A stretch of DNA of 64,000 bases from Roseiarcus sp963836695. GTDB taxonomy: Bacteria; Pseudomonadota; Alphaproteobacteria; Rhizobiales; Beijerinckiaceae. The stretch spans positions 1-64,000 of the forward strand of contig CAWIKX010000003.1 in assembly GCA_963836695.1 (NCBI GenBank), written 5' to 3'. The position numbers and the translations under genes were made by a program. Under the pieces are notes generated by a model. It made no database searches. It saw only the letters and a program-made list of their open reading frames with translations, and was not told where the DNA came from. Below, in pieces: positions 25,672 to 35,100 of this stretch. Every line of letters begins with the position of its first letter. The stretch's first letter is position 1.

Positions 25672-25933
25672 GAACCCCGACGCGCGCGTCATCAAGCGCT
25701 CGCTCGTTATCGCCGGACATCGAACGAGCGTTTCCCTCGAGGATGCGTTTTGGCGACGGCTCCGGCGCATCGCGGCCGAACGTGGCCTCTCCCTCAATCG
25801 TCTCGCCGCGATGGTCGACGCCTCGCGCGGCGGCGCCAATCTTTCATCGGCCATCCGGGTGTTCGTGCTCGAGGTCGAAGCCGTAAAACCGTCCTGCCCG
25901 GAGGGAGTCGGGGTTACTTATCCCAATCAGTAG
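25661..25933 (+). CDS. Ribbon-helix-helix domain protein
   Basis: A 90-residue protein with a RHH_4-type DNA-binding domain. It has VIKRSLVIAGHRTSVSLEDA (beta strand and helix A) and FWRRLRRIAAERGLSLNRLA (helix B). The tandem ATGs at 25661 and 25664 are both possible starts; the gene overlaps the DUF4169 stop. At its 3' end it overlaps the convergent AsmA-like gene by 7 bases. Homologues follow sspB in many Rhizobiales; the DNA target is unknown. Confidence 0.82.
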   Translation: MMTENPDARVIKRSLVIAGHRTSVSLEDAFWRRLRRIAAERGLSLNRLAAMVDASRGGANLSSAIRVFVLEVEAVKPSCPEGVGVTYPNQ

Positions 25934-28900
25934 AGCTTGCCTGGCTCGGGGTCGGCTTGTGTCGGGCGCGCCTTGGGCCGGGGCGGGGGTCTCGGGGCTG
26001 CGGGGCCGGGGTTATTGGCGCCGACCTCGTCGCTTCTCGGCGCGTGCGCGGCCCCGAACGGCGCCGTTGGCGTTTGCCCGGCCTCGCCGTCCTTCACCCC
26101 GCCCGCTCCGTCCGCTGCTCTCTTCGTCGCCGCGTCGGCTTCGGCCGCTTTTTCCGCTTCCTCAAGCGAGCGCAATCGGTCGGCTTGCCCTTTCAGCCGC
26201 GCTTGTTCGGTTTCCCAGTCCTCAACCTCTCGCTGCCTTTGATCCATGAACCGCTCGCCCTTGAGACGCCTGTTGAAGAAGGCGCGCTCGCGGATGTCCG
26301 CTTCCATCGTGGAAATGCGGTCGCTCTCTCGCGCGATCGCCTGAGCGGCCAGCGCCGCGGAAAGAGTGCTGACGTCGACCTGCCGTTTCGGCGCATCCAG
26401 CGCATTGTCGAGCGTCACCGCCGCGCTGGGCGGCGGTCCCGACCAGAACTTCAAATCGCTGGCCGATGAACTGAGCGCAAAGCGCGCCTGGGTCGCTAGC
26501 GTGCGCAGATCGAGATCCGCGCTCAACGTCTCACCGCCTTGTCCATCGGTGATCTTGATCGGGCCAATCTTCATGACCCCTGCGCTGAGCGAGAGGGGCG
26601 CCGATCCGTCGGGGATCGCAAGCGGCGCGCGGTTGAGCTCGTTGCCGAAGGCGAAGGCGATGTTGGTCTCATCCAATGGGGCGTCAGGGGTCTGCGACTT
26701 CGCGACCACGCGATCGAGAGCGGTGGGATCGCTCCGCGCGAGCGCCGCGCCGGCGAATGTCACTGTCCCCGAGCCGGCGAGTCCGTTAATCAGCGCGGCG
26801 GGGCTTCGTCCAGTCGAAGCGAAGTCAAGCGCCGCGCCGATCCGGCCTGAGAATCCGGGTCGGTCGAACACGACCGAGTCCAGGGCCAGGCCGCCGGTCA
26901 GCGTTGCGTTGTCCCCATCGCGACGCAGGGTCGCGCGGCCGGAGGCCGAACCTCCGGCGATTTTCATCGCGAAATCGTCAAGATCGAGCCGGCCCTTATC
27001 AAAACGAAGCGTCGTCGCGAAGTCCCGCGCTGTGAGGGCCTCAGCCAAGTCTAGAGTTCCGACTCGGAGCTTTATCGCGGCGGATGGCGGGCGAAGCGGC
27101 GCCGGCGCGAACTTCACGTCCGACCAGCGCCCTCCCGTCCGCCCCGGCTGCGGCGGTCCAAGCGCAAGCGCCAGAGCGCCGCTCAGCGGCATGCGTTCGA
27201 TCGATAACTGGCCCTCGATCTCCGCTGGCGCTGGCGCTGGCGACTTCCCAGGCGCCGCCCCCGAACCGACCGCTTCCTCCGCGCGAGCAACATCGGCGCT
27301 CGCTTGAGTCGATAGCTCAAGTGGCTTGACCGGCTGAAAGGTGAGATCGCCGCTCGCCTTGACCCCGGCGATCGCCGCTTGAAGCCGGGAGAGACTCCAC
27401 CGATCGCCGCGCAAGGTCGCGTCGAACCCGATGTCAGCGGGACCGATCGCGCCGCCATTGGCTGGCGCCAGGCCAAGAGCGAGGGCAAGCGGGGCGAGGT
27501 TCGGCGATTTCGCCTTGGCGGAGCCAAACAGCTTCGCGTCGTCGCTTCCCGCCGCAGGCAGGAAGCGGCCCCGCCACGTCAGCTCCGCTCCGGCAAGCTG
27601 CGAGGTCGCATCGACGTCGTAGCCCTTCTCCCACGCTCCGCTCGCATTGACCGAGATGCGGGCGTGGCCGCCTCCCGACGTTGGCGTATGCACGCCAAGC
27701 TGGCGTAACAGCGCGCCGGAGTTTGGCGAATCGAGGCTGACGGTCAGAGCGCGCCCGGGCTCATTCGGCCGCGGGTCGAGCGTAACCGAGAACTGCGTTT
27801 CACCCGCCGAACCATTGGCCCGTAGCGAATCGATGGCCGGAACTCCGTTACCGTCGGCCGCCCCGCCATGAGCGCCGAAGGTCAGCGCCGCCGGCGACAG
27901 CTCGGCCGCTCGCTCGACCAGCGTCCCGCTCCAGGCCCCCGGCGCTACGCGCGAAACCAGCGCGGCGAAATCGTGCAGTCGGTCGGCTCGCAAATGACCC
28001 GTCGCCGCCGTGGAGTCGGGGCCGGTCGCGCCCTCGACATCGAAAGAGGCCCCGTCCAGACCGGCCACGCTCAGCCGTTTGAGCGCAACATTCGGGCCGG
28101 TCTTGGTCACATTCAGGGCAAACGAGCCGCTATCGATCTGCGCTTCGCCAACTCGGGCGATGTGCAGCGAACCGGCTCTCAGCGAAAGCGAGAGGTCGAG
28201 ATCGCCGATCAGATTCGCGGTCGTGAGGTTCGGCAGCCCGTCGACGTCGAGCGAATCGCTGGAGAGATCCACATCGAGGCGACCAGGCTGACCGCCGCCA
28301 GACCCCTTGAAGGCCACGGCGCCCGTCAGCATCGAGCGGTCCAGCGCCAGTTTGAGGTTGCGCCCTGAAAATCCAGCCCGCGAGCCTTCCACAGCGCCCG
28401 ACAACGATACGCTGCGATAAGGCAGCGCGTTAGCGAAGGCGGCGATTTTGGTCACGCTGGCCGGCGCCCCCAGTGTCGCCCAATCGCGTAGGAGGGAAAA
28501 ATCCGCGCTCGTGACGGCCAGGTTCCCGCGGAATCTAGCCTCGGCGCCGGTCTCCAGGTCTCCGTCCGCCCGCAAGCGGCTTTGTCCTGGAAGGCCAAGG
28601 TTGAAAGTGAGACTGAGCGGCGCGCCCGGCGCCGTCTTCAGCGTCGCGCTGCAGTCGGAGAGCGTCTGCGCCCCGAGGATGATCGGCTGGGCGGAGATCT
28701 GGGCGTTGATCGCCGCCTCGCTCTCACGGCCCTTAAGCGCCGCCGATACAATGCGGGTGATCAGCGCCACCGCGCGCGCGGGCGCGACCCCATCCTCGCC
28801 CTTGCGGCGCAGGAGCGAATCGACGTTGACCTGTTTGGCTTTCAAAGCCACGCTGATCTGGGCGGGCGAGCCGAAAACGAGTTTGGCGTCGCCCGCCGCC

Positions 28901-29748
28901 CTGATCCCTCGTTCCTCTGGCCCCAGCCGAAACTCCGCCTGGCGAAGGCTGGCCTGAGCCCGATCGACTGTCATGGGCCCTGCAATCCGCCAAGGAGTCG
29001 GCCCATCGTCCCCGGGCGCTGTCCCCGTCAACGTCGTTACGCCGGCGAACCGAAGGCCGCCAATCCCGCCGCCCGGATCCCCCTGCAGCGCGCCATCGAA
29101 TTCGGCGCCAGGCCAAGTTGGACCTGGGTCGACCGAGAGGCGAAGGGGCGTCCCGTCCGGTCCGGGTTTTTCCGAGGCGAGCCTGAAAACGACAGGAGCA
29201 TTGTCCGGGCCGGAAAATTGGCCGTTGAGACGCGCGGGTCCGTCGAGCGAGGGCGCGGTCGCGTCGATCTCGAGCCCGGAAAACTCAGTTTCGGGGGCGC
29301 CGACGATCTTTACTCGCCCATCCTGCACGCTCAGCCGGTCAAACCCGGTCGCGTGGAGACCCGCCATCCGCAGCGGCGGCAGCTGGAGCGCGCCGTCAGA
29401 CCCGCGCGTGAGGATCAGGACAGGCTTCTCGAGACGAATGTCGGAGAACCGGAGTTGTCCGCTCGGAAGCCTGAGCAGCTCGAGCTCCAGTCGCGCCGAG
29501 GCGAAGGACAGCCTCGCCCCGTCCTGGCCCGGCGCGCTGACCTCGCCTTCGCCCAGCGCGAGGTAAGGCGTCGGTAAGAGCCTGAGTTCGACCGGCCCCG
29601 CCAGAGAGACATTCGCCCCCGTGATTGCGCTGAGTCGCGCCTCGATCTCACCGCGCTGCGAAGACCAGTCGATGAAATACGGCGCGACCAGCGCGATCGA
29701 CATCACGGCGACAAGCGCGACCGCGATGATGGTCAGGATAGTGCGCAC
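25927..29748 (-). CDS. Large AsmA-family protein (1273 aa)
   Basis: A 1273-residue AsmA-like protein. An N-terminal membrane anchor (ILTIIAVALVAVMSIALVAP) is followed by the AsmA start YFIDWSSQRGEIEARLSAIT. A very long periplasmic beta-rich region carries repeated short strands with G-x-[AL]-x-[LF] rhythm. The AsmA C-terminal domain (near 950-1110) includes GSASGRATLRRDGDNATLTG and DSVVFDRPGFSGRIGAALDF. After it comes a charged, probably coiled-coil tail (RFMDQRQREVEDWETEQARL) and a proline-rich end. AsmA/TamB-type proteins bridge inner and outer membrane and are thought to carry phospholipids. The charged tail is an addition compared with simple AsmA. It stands alone on this strand. Confidence 0.9.
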   Translation of the reverse strand: MRTILTIIAVALVAVMSIALVAPYFIDWSSQRGEIEARLSAITGANVSLAGPVELRLLPTPYLALGEGEVSAPGQDGARLSFASARLELELLRLPSGQLRFSDIRLEKPVLILTRGSDGALQLPPLRMAGLHATGFDRLSVQDGRVKIVGAPETEFSGLEIDATAPSLDGPARLNGQFSGPDNAPVVFRLASEKPGPDGTPLRLSVDPGPTWPGAEFDGALQGDPGGGIGGLRFAGVTTLTGTAPGDDGPTPWRIAGPMTVDRAQASLRQAEFRLGPEERGIRAAGDAKLVFGSPAQISVALKAKQVNVDSLLRRKGEDGVAPARAVALITRIVSAALKGRESEAAINAQISAQPIILGAQTLSDCSATLKTAPGAPLSLTFNLGLPGQSRLRADGDLETGAEARFRGNLAVTSADFSLLRDWATLGAPASVTKIAAFANALPYRSVSLSGAVEGSRAGFSGRNLKLALDRSMLTGAVAFKGSGGGQPGRLDVDLSSDSLDVDGLPNLTTANLIGDLDLSLSLRAGSLHIARVGEAQIDSGSFALNVTKTGPNVALKRLSVAGLDGASFDVEGATGPDSTAATGHLRADRLHDFAALVSRVAPGAWSGTLVERAAELSPAALTFGAHGGAADGNGVPAIDSLRANGSAGETQFSVTLDPRPNEPGRALTVSLDSPNSGALLRQLGVHTPTSGGGHARISVNASGAWEKGYDVDATSQLAGAELTWRGRFLPAAGSDDAKLFGSAKAKSPNLAPLALALGLAPANGGAIGPADIGFDATLRGDRWSLSRLQAAIAGVKASGDLTFQPVKPLELSTQASADVARAEEAVGSGAAPGKSPAPAPAEIEGQLSIERMPLSGALALALGPPQPGRTGGRWSDVKFAPAPLRPPSAAIKLRVGTLDLAEALTARDFATTLRFDKGRLDLDDFAMKIAGGSASGRATLRRDGDNATLTGGLALDSVVFDRPGFSGRIGAALDFASTGRSPAALINGLAGSGTVTFAGAALARSDPTALDRVVAKSQTPDAPLDETNIAFAFGNELNRAPLAIPDGSAPLSLSAGVMKIGPIKITDGQGGETLSADLDLRTLATQARFALSSSASDLKFWSGPPPSAAVTLDNALDAPKRQVDVSTLSAALAAQAIARESDRISTMEADIRERAFFNRRLKGERFMDQRQREVEDWETEQARLKGQADRLRSLEEAEKAAEADAATKRAADGAGGVKDGEAGQTPTAPFGAAHAPRSDEVGANNPGPAAPRPPPRPKARPTQADPEPGKLY

Positions 29749-30075
29749 GGGGAAATAACTTCCATTCCGCTTGGACGAACTGTCGCAAGAACGATTCGGC
29801 GACCATCGCGGTTCAAAATGCCGCGAAAGTATGACCTTGACAACAAAAGCGGCTCTCGCGGCTCATGCGAACGCCTGGATCTATGGCAAACTGAAGCGCA
29901 GCGGGTCTCCCGGGAGCGGTAGATAGCTAATATCCTTAGCGACCGCCTCATAGCCCCTTGGGTCGATTTCGCGAGTGGTTGACGGCGTTAGGTTAAGGCC
30001 CGACATTGAGCGGCAAGGCGCAAGGGCCGCGCCAAAGCGCCCTTCTGGCGCGCTGTCATCCGGGAGGCGATCCCC
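29749..30075. other. Intergenic region, divergent promoters of asmA-like and pimC
   Basis: About 330 bases with no recognisable gene. It must hold promoters for both flanking genes. GGGAGG at 30063-30068 is the ribosome site for the acyl-CoA dehydrogenase gene. No clear operator was seen. Confidence 0.5.
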
Positions 30076-31266
30076 ATGGACCTTCGACTGACCGAGGACG
30101 AGCTCGCGTTTCGCGCCGAAGTGCGCGCCTTCGTGCGGGACAATCTGCCCGCCTCGATCCGTGAGAAGACGGTTGCCGGGAAGCGCCTTTCCAAAGACGA
30201 CTATGTCCGCTGGACGCGCATCCTCGCGGCCAAGGGCTGGGGAGCCCCGCATTGGCCTCAGGAGTGGGGCGGTCCGGGATGGAGCCCGGTACAACTATCG
30301 ATCTTTCTAGATGAGACCCAGCGCGGCAACGCGCCCGAATTGGTCGCGTTCGGCGTCAACATGGTGGGCCCGGTGATCTACACCTTTGGCTCGAGAGCGC
30401 AGAAGCAGCGATTCCTGCCGCGCATCATCGACCTCCGTGACTGGTGGTGCCAGGGCTTCTCGGAGCCCGGCGCGGGCTCTGATCTTGCGAGCTTACGGAC
30501 AAGCGCCAGGAACGACGCGGACGGCTGGGTGATCTCAGGGCAGAAGACCTGGACCACATTGGCCCAATACGCCGACTGGATTTTCGTTCTCGCGCGCACC
30601 AATGCGCAGGCGAAAAAGCAGGAGGGCATTTCGTTCTTCCTTGTCGACATGAAGACCCCCGGCATCACGGTGAAGCCGATCCAGACGATCGACGGCGGTC
30701 ATGAGGTCAACGAGGTGTTTTTCGACGACGTGCGCGTTCCGGCCGACGCGCTTGTCGGCGAGGAGAACCGGGGCTGGGACTATGCCAAGTTCCTCCTCGC
30801 CAATGAGCGCAACGGCATCGCACGCGTCGGGGTGTCAAAGGCCCGTCTCGACCGGGTCCGCCAGCTCGCCTCGATCCCGGTTTATGGCTCCGGCCCGAAG
30901 ATCGAGGATCCGTTCTTCCGCGCCAAGCTCGCCGAGGTTGAAGTGGAGCTGAAAGCGCTCGAAATGACGCAGATGCGCGTGATCTCCAACCGCCAGAGTG
31001 CTGGCAAGCCCGATCCCGCGTCCTCGGTGCTCAAAATCAAGGGTTCGGAGATCCAGCAGGCGACCACTGATCTCCTGATGGAGGTCGTTGGACCTTACGC
31101 GCTGCCCTATCGAGACCCGGACGACATGGGCAACGAGCCTCCGGCGGGTCCGGACTGGGCTGCGCCGCTCGCGCCGATTTATTTCAACAACCGCAAGGTT
31201 TCGATCTATGGCGGATCGAACGAGATCCAGCGCGGCATCATCGCCAAGGCGATATTGGGGCTCTAA
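30076..31266 (+). CDS. pimC: Acyl-CoA dehydrogenase, PimC-like large subunit
   Basis: A 396-residue acyl-CoA dehydrogenase. It begins MDLRLTEDELAFRAEVRAFV and has WGAPHWPQEWGGPGWSPVQL, WWCQGFSEPGAGSDLASLRT (FAD/substrate loop) and SGQKTWTTLAQYADWIFVLA. The C-terminal VSIYGGSNEIQRGIIAKAIL is the FAD-binding end. It closely resembles the large subunit of Rhodopseudomonas pimeloyl-CoA dehydrogenase (PimC), and a PimD-like gene follows 5 nt later. That enzyme oxidises dicarboxylyl-CoAs. The other pim genes (ligase, thiolase, hydratase) are not adjacent, so the substrate range is inferred from the pairing only. Confidence 0.88.
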   Translation: MDLRLTEDELAFRAEVRAFVRDNLPASIREKTVAGKRLSKDDYVRWTRILAAKGWGAPHWPQEWGGPGWSPVQLSIFLDETQRGNAPELVAFGVNMVGPVIYTFGSRAQKQRFLPRIIDLRDWWCQGFSEPGAGSDLASLRTSARNDADGWVISGQKTWTTLAQYADWIFVLARTNAQAKKQEGISFFLVDMKTPGITVKPIQTIDGGHEVNEVFFDDVRVPADALVGEENRGWDYAKFLLANERNGIARVGVSKARLDRVRQLASIPVYGSGPKIEDPFFRAKLAEVEVELKALEMTQMRVISNRQSAGKPDPASSVLKIKGSEIQQATTDLLMEVVGPYALPYRDPDDMGNEPPAGPDWAAPLAPIYFNNRKVSIYGGSNEIQRGIIAKAILGL

Positions 31267-31271
31267 GGCAG

Positions 31272-32417
31272 ATGGACTTCGAGCTCAGCCCCGAACAGGC
31301 GCTTCTGCGCGACAATGTCGCGCGACTGATGAAGGACCGTTACGGGTTCGAGGCCCGCAAGACCTATCAAGCCGGCCCGCAGGCCTGGAGCAAAGCCCTA
31401 TGGGGCGACTACGCCGAGATGGGCCTGCTTGGCGCGCCCTTCGCCGAAGCTGACGGCGGCTTCGGCGGCGGCGCCGTCGAGACGATGATCGTGATGGAGC
31501 AATTCGGCAAGGCGCTGGCGCTCGAGCCTTACCTTCAAACTGTCGTCCTGTGCGGCGCCCTGTTGAAGCATCAGGCGAGCGACAAGCAACGCGCCGAACT
31601 GATCGGCGCGATCGCGGCGGGGAGCTTAAGGTTGAGCTTCGCCCATATGGAGAAGCAATCGGGCTTCGATCTCCACGACGTCGCTCTGACGGCGGTCAAG
31701 GACGGCGACAACTTCGTGCTGAGCGGGGAGAAAACGCTGGTCAGCCACGGCGACAGCGCGGATAAATTTATCGTTTCAGGCCGCGTGAACGGCGAGCGCC
31801 GCGATCGCGACGGGATCGGCCTCTTCCTTGTTAACGCTGACGCTCCCGGCGTGACCAGGCGCGGCTATCCGACCCAGGACGGGCAGCGGGCGGCCGAGGT
31901 CAGCTTCGCCGATGTTCGCGTCTCGCCCGGCGACATTCTCGGGGTGCCGGGCAGCGGCCTGCCAGCGATCGAACGGGCGGTTGACGAGACCATCGCCGCG
32001 CTTGCCGCGGAGGCTGTCGGCGCGATGTCAGAGGCGCTGACCATGACGGTCGACTACCTCAAGACCCGCAAGCAGTTCGGGGTCGCGATCGGTTCGTTCC
32101 AGGCACTCCAGCATCGCGCCTCCGACATGATCGTCGCGCTCGAACAGGCGCGCAGCATGATGTATCTAGCAGCGATGGCGGCGGACGAAGAGGACGCAGG
32201 CGAGCGGGCCAAGATCATGTCGGCGGTGAAAGCCCAAATCGGCCGCTCGGCCAAATTCATCGGCCAGCAGGCGGTGCAAATGCATGGCGGGATCGCGATG
32301 ACCTACGAGTACAAAGTCGGCCACCTGTTCAAGCGCCTGACGATGATCGATTCGGCTTTTGGCGACGCGGACGTTCACATACGGCGCTTGGCCGAGCGCG
32401 ACAGCCTGTTCGCCTGA
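31272..32417 (+). CDS. pimD: Acyl-CoA dehydrogenase, PimD-like small subunit
   Basis: A 381-residue acyl-CoA dehydrogenase that begins MDFELSPEQALLRDNVARLM. It contains GEKTLVSHGDSADKFIVSGR and YLKTRKQFGVAIGSFQALQH, then QAVQMHGGIAMTYEYKVGHL, where the family's FAD/CoA helices lie. It starts 5 nt after pimC, so the two are translated from one message and probably form the heteromeric PimCD flavoenzyme of dicarboxylyl-CoA beta-oxidation. The subunit is less conserved than PimC at the catalytic loop, as is usual for this pair. The pyroglutamyl peptidase gene starts within 12 nt of the stop. Confidence 0.87.
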   Translation: MDFELSPEQALLRDNVARLMKDRYGFEARKTYQAGPQAWSKALWGDYAEMGLLGAPFAEADGGFGGGAVETMIVMEQFGKALALEPYLQTVVLCGALLKHQASDKQRAELIGAIAAGSLRLSFAHMEKQSGFDLHDVALTAVKDGDNFVLSGEKTLVSHGDSADKFIVSGRVNGERRDRDGIGLFLVNADAPGVTRRGYPTQDGQRAAEVSFADVRVSPGDILGVPGSGLPAIERAVDETIAALAAEAVGAMSEALTMTVDYLKTRKQFGVAIGSFQALQHRASDMIVALEQARSMMYLAAMAADEEDAGERAKIMSAVKAQIGRSAKFIGQQAVQMHGGIAMTYEYKVGHLFKRLTMIDSAFGDADVHIRRLAERDSLFA

Positions 32418-32429
32418 GCCTTGCCGAGC

Positions 32430-33065
32430 GTGGCCCGCACGATCCTCGTCACCGGCTTCGAGCCCTTCGGCGGCGAGACGGTCAACGCTTCGTGGGAAGC
32501 GACGAAACAACTCGAGGGCTGGCGGGTCGGCGACTTAACCGCGATCGCGCATCTGCTGCCCTGCTCCTACGAAGCCTCGGTCAAGAAACTCATCCACGCG
32601 ATCGAGTCGCTTCGGCCGGATGGGCTTCTGATGACCGGTCAGGCTGCTCGTCGGGCCGTCGTCTGCGTCGAGCGGTTCGCGCATAATTTTGATGACGCCG
32701 CTGCGCCGGACAACGATGGCGACCTGCGCAGGGCGATCAGGATCTCCCGCGCCGCGCCCGAATGGCTAGAGGCGAGGGCGCCGGCCAGCGTCATAGCGAC
32801 AGCCATCAAGCAGGCGGGAATTCCCGCGCGGCTGTCGAGGACCGCCGGAGCGTTCGTCTGCAACCACCTCTATTTTGGAGCGCTCCAATATCTCGATGGC
32901 AAAGGTTCGCCGATCCCGGCCGTCTTCGTGCATTTGCCGGTGACGCCTGAGCAAGCGCCGACCGGCGCGAGCGCGAAGCGGATGACGCCGGCGAGCGCAG
33001 CGGACGCGCTTCGTATCGCGGCGTCGGTGATGATGGACCCACCGACGTCGGCTGCAGCGGCGTGA
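32430..33065 (+). CDS. pcp: Pyroglutamyl-peptidase I (peptidase C15)
   Basis: A 211-residue C15 cysteine peptidase that removes N-terminal pyroglutamate from peptides. It begins ARTILVTGFEPFGGETVNAS. Counting from GTG 32430, the triad falls at Glu81 (CVERFAHN), Cys144 (GAFVCNHLYF) and His168 (FVHLPVTPEQ). These are the same numbers as in the classical Bacillus amyloliquefaciens enzyme, which favours this start over the TTG at 32421. The usual TPE near Glu81 reads CVE here, a substitution near the active site. The stop overlaps the next gene's GTG by 4 nt. It forms a tightly coupled set with the amino-sugar kinase and deacetylase genes. Confidence 0.88.
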   Translation: MARTILVTGFEPFGGETVNASWEATKQLEGWRVGDLTAIAHLLPCSYEASVKKLIHAIESLRPDGLLMTGQAARRAVVCVERFAHNFDDAAAPDNDGDLRRAIRISRAAPEWLEARAPASVIATAIKQAGIPARLSRTAGAFVCNHLYFGALQYLDGKGSPIPAVFVHLPVTPEQAPTGASAKRMTPASAADALRIAASVMMDPPTSAAAA

Positions 33066-33952
33066 GTCGTGGGCTCTACCTTGGCGTCGACGGCGGCGCC
33101 ACTCGTTCCAGGTCTCGATTGCGCGATGCGGACGGAAAGCTGCTCGCCGAGGCGACTGGATCAGCGGCCAATATTCATGTCGATTTCGATGCCGCGGCGG
33201 CCGCCTTGCGAGCGCTTGTCGATGCAACCCTGACACGCGCCGGGCTCAATCAAGCCGACGGCGGTTCGATCGCTGTGGGCCTGGGGCTGGCCGGATTCAA
33301 AGGCGAGACCGACCAGACGCGAGTCGCGGCGGCGTTACCCGGGTTCTTGCGCGTCCGGGCCGGAAACGATGCGACCACCGCCTGCGTCGGGGCCCATGCG
33401 GGCGCGGATGGCGGACTCATAATCGCCGGCACCGGCTCGGCGGCGATCGCTCGCGTTCGGAACAAGGAGACCATCATCGGCGGGCGCGGTTTCGCCCTCG
33501 GCGACGACGGGTCGGGCTCGCATATCGGTCTTGATGCGATGCGCGCCGCGATGCGCGCTTATGATCGGATCGGCCCAGCCAGCGCGTTGACTGGCGATCT
33601 CGTCGGCCACTTCAACAATGATCCAATCGCGATGATGAACTGGGCGCGCGAAGCCAAGCCCGGAGATTTTGGCGCCTTGGCGCCGCGAGTGTTTGAACAC
33701 GCGGCTCGGCATGATTCGATCGCGCTCGAGATCGTTCGAACTGCGGCGCGCGCCATTGGGGTGCTCACGCACGGCGTTGTCGCGCTTGGCGCCGAGCGGG
33801 TCGCGATGGTTGGCGGCGTGGGCGAAGCTCTGCGACCCTATTTCGAAGCCGATATCGCCGGGTGGCTCAAACCCCCTTTGTACGATCCAACCGATGGGGC
33901 GATCCTGTTCGTCGGCGGCGCCGTGGCGCCGCAAAGGGAAGCCGCGCCATGA
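33062..33952 (+). CDS. BadF/BcrA-type ATPase, probable N-acetylglucosamine kinase
   Basis: A 296-residue ASKHA-fold kinase. The phosphate-1 motif YLGVDGGATRSRSRL is at the N-terminus. The second motif region has RVRAGNDATTACVGAHAG, and the phosphate-2 block is GLIIAGTGSAAIARV. GGRGFALGDDGSGSHIGLDA and the adenosine segment VAMVGGVGEAL follow. This is the BadF/BadG group that includes bacterial and animal GlcNAc kinases. GTG 33062 overlaps the pcp stop (GTGA), and its own stop overlaps nagA (ATGA). With nagA next, phosphorylation of GlcNAc to GlcNAc-6-phosphate is the natural role; glucosamine kinase is an alternative. Confidence 0.86.
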   Translation: MSRGLYLGVDGGATRSRSRLRDADGKLLAEATGSAANIHVDFDAAAAALRALVDATLTRAGLNQADGGSIAVGLGLAGFKGETDQTRVAAALPGFLRVRAGNDATTACVGAHAGADGGLIIAGTGSAAIARVRNKETIIGGRGFALGDDGSGSHIGLDAMRAAMRAYDRIGPASALTGDLVGHFNNDPIAMMNWAREAKPGDFGALAPRVFEHAARHDSIALEIVRTAARAIGVLTHGVVALGAERVAMVGGVGEALRPYFEADIAGWLKPPLYDPTDGAILFVGGAVAPQREAAP

Positions 33953-35100
33953 AGGTTCTCTACGGGGCGCGCATCTTCGACGGCGAACGGCTGCACGACG
34001 ATCGCGCGCTCGTTATTGAAGGGGCTTCGATCCAGGCGCTCACGCGCTTCGAAGATCGCCCGCGCGAGGGCGAGCAAGTGGATCTCGGCGGGGGGATTCT
34101 CAGCCCCGGCTTCATCGATTGGCAGATCAATGGCGGCGGCGGCGTGCTGTTCAACGCCAATCCGACCGTCGAGGGGATCGCGGCGATCGCCGCCGCGCAT
34201 CGCAGCGCCGGCGTGACCGCGTTCCTGCCGACGGTCGTAACCGACGCGCCGGGCGTGCTTGCCGAGGCGCTCATCGCTGCCGGAGAAGCGCGCCAACGCG
34301 TCCCTGGCGCGCTCGGAATCCATGTCGAAGGGCCGTTCATCGACATGAAGCGCAAGGGTGTGCATCCGCCGGAGTTCATTCGACCGATGCTGGAGCAAGA
34401 CGCCGACGCCCTCATCGGCGCGCACGCGGGCGTTATGGTCGTGACGCTTGCGCCCGCGTCGGTCAGTTTGGAGTTCGTCAGGCGCTTGGCGAACGCTGGA
34501 ATTATCGTCAGCCTCGGCCATTCGGACGCAAGCGCGGAGGAAGCGCACGCAGTCTTCGACGCAGGCGCGAGCGCCGCCACCCACCTTTACAACGCGATGA
34601 GCCAACTTTCGTCGCGCGCGCCGGGCGTGGTCGGCGCGACGCTTTCCGATCCGCGCATCATCTGCGGCCTGATCGCCGATGGCGAGCACGCCCATGCCCT
34701 CGCCTATCGCGTTGCTTTGGCCGCCAAGGGACCGCGAGGCGTTGCGCTCGTGTCCGACGCCATGCCGCCCGCCGCCGGAGGCCCGGACGTCTTTGAGCTG
34801 CAAGGTCGCCGGATGACCCGGGTCGGCAATAAGCTCATCGCCGAGGACGGAACGCTCGCGGGCGCCGCGATCACCATGCGCGACGCCGTCGACTATGTCG
34901 TCAACGTGCTGAACATCCCGCTCGCCGATGCGCTGATGATGGCGACCTTAACCCCGGCGCGACTTCTGCGCGTCGACGACCAGATCGGCCAACTCAAGCC
35001 CGGTCATCGCGCCGATCTCGTGCACCTGACCGATGACCTTCAGGTGGCCGAGGTGTGGACGGGCGGGCGCCGGTTAAGCGAGGTCCAGGCGGCGGCGTGA
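33949..35100 (+). CDS. nagA: N-acetylglucosamine-6-phosphate deacetylase
   Basis: A 383-residue NagA. It has the family's PGFIDWQINGGGGVLFNANP and GALGIHVEGPFIDMKRKGVH. The metal/substrate region is IVSLGHSDASAEEAHAVFDA, followed by ATHLYNAMSQLSSRAPGVVG, and the catalytic Asp lies in VALVSDAMPPAAG. It deacetylates GlcNAc-6-P to GlcN-6-P in the cytoplasm. ATG 33949 is used, with AAAGGGA upstream; it overlaps the kinase stop by 4 nt. No nagB (deaminase) follows, so GlcN-6-P may go to glmM/cell-wall synthesis or to a nagB elsewhere. The set fits recycling of wall- or chitin-derived amino sugar. Confidence 0.92.
   Translation: MKVLYGARIFDGERLHDDRALVIEGASIQALTRFEDRPREGEQVDLGGGILSPGFIDWQINGGGGVLFNANPTVEGIAAIAAAHRSAGVTAFLPTVVTDAPGVLAEALIAAGEARQRVPGALGIHVEGPFIDMKRKGVHPPEFIRPMLEQDADALIGAHAGVMVVTLAPASVSLEFVRRLANAGIIVSLGHSDASAEEAHAVFDAGASAATHLYNAMSQLSSRAPGVVGATLSDPRIICGLIADGEHAHALAYRVALAAKGPRGVALVSDAMPPAAGGPDVFELQGRRMTRVGNKLIAEDGTLAGAAITMRDAVDYVVNVLNIPLADALMMATLTPARLLRVDDQIGQLKPGHRADLVHLTDDLQVAEVWTGGRRLSEVQAAA

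Noticed and set aside
33838..34803. 321-codon open frame antisense to nagA
   Set aside because: No family resemblance, and nagA with its motifs accounts for this stretch.
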